From SAR202 cluster bacterium bin127 (lineage in GTDB: Bacteria; Chloroflexota; Dehalococcoidia; Lucifugimonadales; Lucifugimonadaceae): a stretch of 64,000 nt of DNA. The stretch covers positions 124,001-188,000 of the forward strand of contig MPNN01000002.1 of NCBI GenBank assembly GCA_002239045.1. Reading direction: 5' to 3'. The notes beneath the pieces were generated by a model. It saw only the letters and a program-made list of their open reading frames with translations, was not told the DNA's origin and searched no databases. Below, piece after piece: positions 61,342 to 64,000 of this stretch (positions are counted from its first letter, which is position 1; every line of letters starts with the position of its first letter). Made by a program: the position numbers and the translations under genes.

Positions 61342-61704
61342 ATGACCACCGCCGAACGATACCAATCCGTATCCGCCCAACTTTTCGACCAAGCACACGT
61401 CGAACTGGAAGCTGGCGACCTCATCCAAGCCTCGGAAAAATTCTGGGGTGCAACCGCTCAGGCATTGAAGGCGGTTGCCGAGGATCGCGGATGGCCGCAC
61501 AAGTCCCATGCCCAGCTATTCGCCGTCCTGCGTAATGTCGTCAACGAAACCGGTGACCGAGAAATCACTCGTCTTTTCACCTCGGCAAACTCGCTTCACG
61601 TCAATTTCTACGAACACTACATGGAAAAGGACGAAATGATGACTTTCGTCGAAGATGTCCGCGACCTCATCCAACGCCTCGATAACATCCAAAATTCACA
61701 ATGA
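61342..61704 (+). CDS. HEPN-like (PaREP1-type) protein, copy B1
   Basis: 120 residues: MTTAERYQSVSAQLFDQAHV, LIQASEKFWGATAQALKAVA, then RGWPHKSH and LHVNFYEHYMEKDEM. Same family as the genes at 27539 and 28085. Its first about 125 bp differ from copy B2 by one base; beyond that the two diverge strongly. It begins 31 bp after the DUF499 stop, so is likely in the same operon. Role in the system unknown. Confidence 0.82.
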   Translation: MTTAERYQSVSAQLFDQAHVELEAGDLIQASEKFWGATAQALKAVAEDRGWPHKSHAQLFAVLRNVVNETGDREITRLFTSANSLHVNFYEHYMEKDEMMTFVEDVRDLIQRLDNIQNSQ

Positions 61705-62060
61705 CCACCGCCGAACGATACCAATCCGTATCCGCCCAACTTTTCGACCAAGCACACGTCGAACTGGAAGCTGGCGACCTCATCCAAGCCTCGGAAAAGT
61801 TCTGGGGTGCAACCGCTCAGGCACTTAAGGCCATCGCGCATGAACGCGGTTGGGAACACAAGTCGCACGGCAATTTCTACCGCATCATCCGAAACCTCGC
61901 CGACGAGACCGGCGACCGACAAATCCGCATACTGTTCCAAGCGGCAGACTCGCTTCACGCCAACTTCTACGAACATTGGATGGACCGAGAGCAGATACTG
62001 GCGTTGGCCGATGAAGTAAGCCACCTCCTCGAACGCCTCAACAACATCAAAAACCCATGA
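61701..62060 (+). CDS. HEPN-like (PaREP1-type) protein, copy B2
   Basis: 119 residues, start ATG overlapping the stop of B1 (ATGA). N-terminal 40 residues are identical to B1, then AIAHERGWEHKSHGNFYRII and LHANFYEHWMDREQI. The stop again overlaps a following ATG at 62057, so three frames are chained by ATGA overlaps. Confidence 0.82.
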   Translation: MTTAERYQSVSAQLFDQAHVELEAGDLIQASEKFWGATAQALKAIAHERGWEHKSHGNFYRIIRNLADETGDRQIRILFQAADSLHANFYEHWMDREQILALADEVSHLLERLNNIKNP

Positions 62061-62197
62061 CCACCGTCAATCAGGTCACCATCACCGTCTCCGCATCCAA
62101 AGAAGGTGGATTCTCTCAAAACACCCTACGCGCCCTCCGCGAAAACGGCGAAGCTCTACAACTCGTGCTCCAGATCGATGAGTTGGGGAGTGGATGA
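62057..62197 (+). pseudogene. Hybrid fragment: HEPN start fused to DUF499 C-terminus
   Basis: 46 codons. It begins ATGACCACCG, identical to the first ten bases of both HEPN-like genes, then changes to VTITVSASKEGGFSQNTLRA and LRENGEALQLVLQID, a copy of the last 40 residues of the DUF499 protein. This looks like a third HEPN copy replaced by a duplicated gene end. It could still be translated as a small protein, because the start overlaps the stop of B2. Confidence 0.75.
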
Positions 62198-62269
62198 AGT
62201 CTGCAGCGAATTTCAACCGAAAATCTAAACCTGATAGAATCTCCGTGTAGCGTCATAGGCAACTCATTT

Positions 62270-62521
62270 ATGGCAGAAAGCCGATTCACAGCCACTTACT
62301 CGAACGGGGTATTCAAACCCACCATCCCGCTTGACATCGAAGATGGCTCAACGGTCGTTCTATCCGTTGCCGATCCCCCAACTTCAGACCAGAACGCCGA
62401 CTTATTCAAAGCCAGCGCCGGTAGTTGGGCAGACCTCGTCGACGGAGAAAAGCTCATTGATGAGATTCGCGAGCTCCGCATCGCGAACTCGCGACACGAG
62501 CCCTTCGCCGAAGTGTCTTGA
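62270..62521 (+). CDS. DUF104-type antitoxin
   Basis: 83 residues: FTATYSNGVFKPTIPLDIEDG then STVVLSVADP is the DUF104/AF2212-like beta-strand antitoxin N-terminus; the C-terminal helix ASAGSWADLVDGEKLIDEI would bind the toxin. Overlaps the PIN gene by four bases (TTGA). A vapB-like antitoxin. Confidence 0.85.
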   Translation: MAESRFTATYSNGVFKPTIPLDIEDGSTVVLSVADPPTSDQNADLFKASAGSWADLVDGEKLIDEIRELRIANSRHEPFAEVS

Positions 62522-62910
62522 ACTACCTCGTCGATTCCGACTGGGCTATCCACTACCTCCGAGGCGCGCAACCCGTTATCGATCGGTTGCAACCACTGAC
62601 ACACGAGGGCGTCGGCATCAGTATCATCTCTCTGGCAGAACTCTACCACGGCGTATTCCGCTCGCGAAACCCCCAACGCGCCGAGGAGAATCTAAACGGA
62701 TTCTTGAGCCAACTCACCGTTGTCGGATTGAACCACGAGGTCTGCAAACTCTTTGGACAAGAGCGAGCCAAGTTGCAACTCCGGCGAATCCGAGTCCCTG
62801 ACTTCGACCTCATGATCGGATGCACTGCTGTCTATCATGACCTCACCCTATTGACCAACAACCGCAGAGACTTCGAGAACATTGAAGCCATCAACATCGA
62901 AACCATCTGA
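62518..62910 (+). CDS. vapC: PIN-domain toxin (VapC-like)
   Basis: 130 residues starting at TTG 62518. PIN acidic residues: MNYLVDSDWAIHYLRG (Asp6), ISIISLAELYHGVFRS (Glu near 41), RIRVPDFDLMIGCTA (Asp near 96-98) and LLTNNRRDFENI (last Asp). VapC toxins cut tRNA or rRNA. It forms an operon with the DUF104 antitoxin and ends before the methyltransferase ATG with one base between. Confidence 0.92.
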   Translation: MNYLVDSDWAIHYLRGAQPVIDRLQPLTHEGVGISIISLAELYHGVFRSRNPQRAEENLNGFLSQLTVVGLNHEVCKLFGQERAKLQLRRIRVPDFDLMIGCTAVYHDLTLLTNNRRDFENIEAINIETI

Positions 62911-62911
62911 C

Positions 62912-64000
62912 ATGCCCACCACCACACAAACCCCTTACCGCAAAAAACTCATCGAAGTCGATCTGCCACTAGACGCTATCAATCGAGAATCTGCCCGAGA
63001 AAAGACGGCTTCCGCTCGCAAGGGGCACCCTTCGACATTGCATCGTTGGTGGGCACGGAGACCTTTAGTTGCTTGCCGCGCAATTGCGTTCGCGACAATC
63101 GTGGATGATCCGGGAGAGTGGCCGGAATTATTCGAATCCGTCGAAGCACGAACTATCGAACGAGAACGCCTCCATGATTTAATCTCGCGGCTAGTAGATG
63201 TAGACACAGGCGCAAACGAAGATGTGTTGAACGAAGCAATTTACGAAATGGCCGTATCACTAGCGCGCTCCAATAATGACGATAAGCCACTCAGTTTAAA
63301 GTCAGCTCGTGCTTATGTCCGCGACAACGCCCCGACTGTATACGATCCATTTTGTGGTGGCGGATCAATTCCATTAGAATCTCAACGTCTAGGAATCAAC
63401 ACGATAGCAACTGATTTAAACCCTGTGGCAGTTTTGATATCTAAGGCAATGTTGGATTTTCCACATTCAACCACATTGTCTCCCCCTATTAATCAACATT
63501 CCACCAAGATCAAAACTAAATGGCGGCGAAATGCAGGGCTAGCCGAAGATATCCGCCATTATGGTAGCGCAGTGCGCAAGATAATGGTAGAGAAGGTAGG
63601 CCATTTGTACCCGAAAACTCAAATTGATAACCATAACCAAGCGATCACTACGTTTTGGATCTGGTTTAGGACAATGCGATGTCCTAATCCAGCGTGCGGT
63701 GTCGACATGCCAATTACAAAATCATTCCAATTGTCCGCCAAAAAGTCGAACGAGAAGTGGGTTTTACCGTTGTTCGATTCTGAACATAAGAGAATTTCGT
63801 ATCGGATACAGAGTGATGATGGGAACGTGCCCGTCAATGGCACGATAAACCGCACGAGCGCAAGTTGCGTTGTTTGCTCGACCTCGTTGCCGATTGGTGA
63901 GGTAAGGAAGGCTGGAATTTCAGGAAGATTCGGTGAAACGCTCATCGCCACTGTTGCCAAGAGTGGTAAAAGTGTTTACTTCCGCGAGCCAGATGCTGAA
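62912..64000 (+). CDS. DUF1156 DNA methyltransferase, N-terminal part
   Basis: 363 codons are open to the right edge. The start KLIEVDLPLDAINRESAREK and GHPSTLHRWWARRPLVACRA is the DUF1156 hallmark. The SAM motif is VYDPFCGGGSIPLES near residue 148, then DLNPVAVLISKAML. A four-Cys zinc-binding pair is seen (CPNPAC and CVVC). The catalytic PPY motif is expected beyond the edge. Adenine or cytosine specificity is not known. With the DUF499 ATPase it makes a likely modification/defence module, interrupted here by HEPN-like and VapC genes. Confidence 0.9.
   Translation, partial: MPTTTQTPYRKKLIEVDLPLDAINRESAREKTASARKGHPSTLHRWWARRPLVACRAIAFATIVDDPGEWPELFESVEARTIERERLHDLISRLVDVDTGANEDVLNEAIYEMAVSLARSNNDDKPLSLKSARAYVRDNAPTVYDPFCGGGSIPLESQRLGINTIATDLNPVAVLISKAMLDFPHSTTLSPPINQHSTKIKTKWRRNAGLAEDIRHYGSAVRKIMVEKVGHLYPKTQIDNHNQAITTFWIWFRTMRCPNPACGVDMPITKSFQLSAKKSNEKWVLPLFDSEHKRISYRIQSDDGNVPVNGTINRTSASCVVCSTSLPIGEVRKAGISGRFGETLIATVAKSGKSVYFREPDAE

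Overview
The window is a bacterial chromosome segment, tightly packed with genes on both strands. By inference from gene content it is a Chloroflexota (Dehalococcoidia/SAR202-like) genome. The hints are a secreted protein with a long Thr/Pro linker, a T-box leader on a Trp operon, many small-molecule hydrolases, aldolase-like enzymes and MFS carriers, an LPxTG-type surface protein, and short G+C-rich palindromic repeats scattered between genes. No rRNA or other phylogenetic marker RNA is present, so the placement is not proven.

Layout. 0-3 kb: the tail of argG and a secreted protein of ten tandem domains. 3-7.2 kb (minus strand): an ArgD-like aminotransferase, plsY, an orphan DNA methyltransferase and a Gfo/Idh oxidoreductase. 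7.2-16.1 kb: tryptophan genes, all on the minus strand, transcribed as trpS-trpE-trpG, then trpD, then trpC-trpF, interrupted by an MFS gene, a DUF433/DUF5615 toxin-antitoxin pair and a DUF4926 gene. trpS is preceded by a T-box riboswitch with the 14-nt T-box sequence and a terminator. trpA and trpB are not in the window. 16.3-18.1 kb: an overlapping ATPase + TOPRIM gene pair that resembles two-gene defence systems. 18.9-27.5 kb: CocE/NonD hydrolase, small membrane and lipoprotein genes, two damaged tRNA-like sequences, an IS1595-type transposase, an NCS2 permease with an extra C-terminal domain, and an S9 peptidase. 27.5-38.2 kb: a region shaped by tandem duplication (HEPN-like pair, GNAT pair, MFS trio, DUF2442 pair), with a DHDPS-like enzyme, an E2 acyltransferase and an alpha/beta hydrolase. 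38.4-51.6 kb: site-2 protease with CBS domains, HAD dehalogenase, NIPSNAP, a sugar-lactonase/mutarotase pair, a PQQ-like propeller lipoprotein, ybeY, a membrane-fused spermidine-synthase-like protein, a second DHDPS-like enzyme and a sortase-type surface protein. 51.8-57.8 kb: rel, rpsT, a His-rich protein, a deacetylase-like metallohydrolase and a PLP enzyme. 57.9-64 kb: the start of a defence-type island with a Swt1-HEPN/DUF499 ATPase, two HEPN-like genes, a DUF104/PIN toxin-antitoxin pair and the start of a DUF1156 DNA methyltransferase that runs off the end.

The most notable signals are: (1) the DUF499-HEPN-HEPN-DUF104/PIN-DUF1156 island; (2) two independent HEPN-like pairs in which the first 35-40 residues are nearly identical while the rest has diverged, each beside a duplicated scrap of the neighbouring gene; (3) a cluster of about seven copies of a GATGTACG-centred element between 49.1 and 51.8 kb, several next to gene starts including rel; (4) palindromic repeats that have entered reading frames without breaking them; (5) three genes whose conserved N-termini lie upstream of any ATG, GTG or TTG; and (6) the trp T-box.
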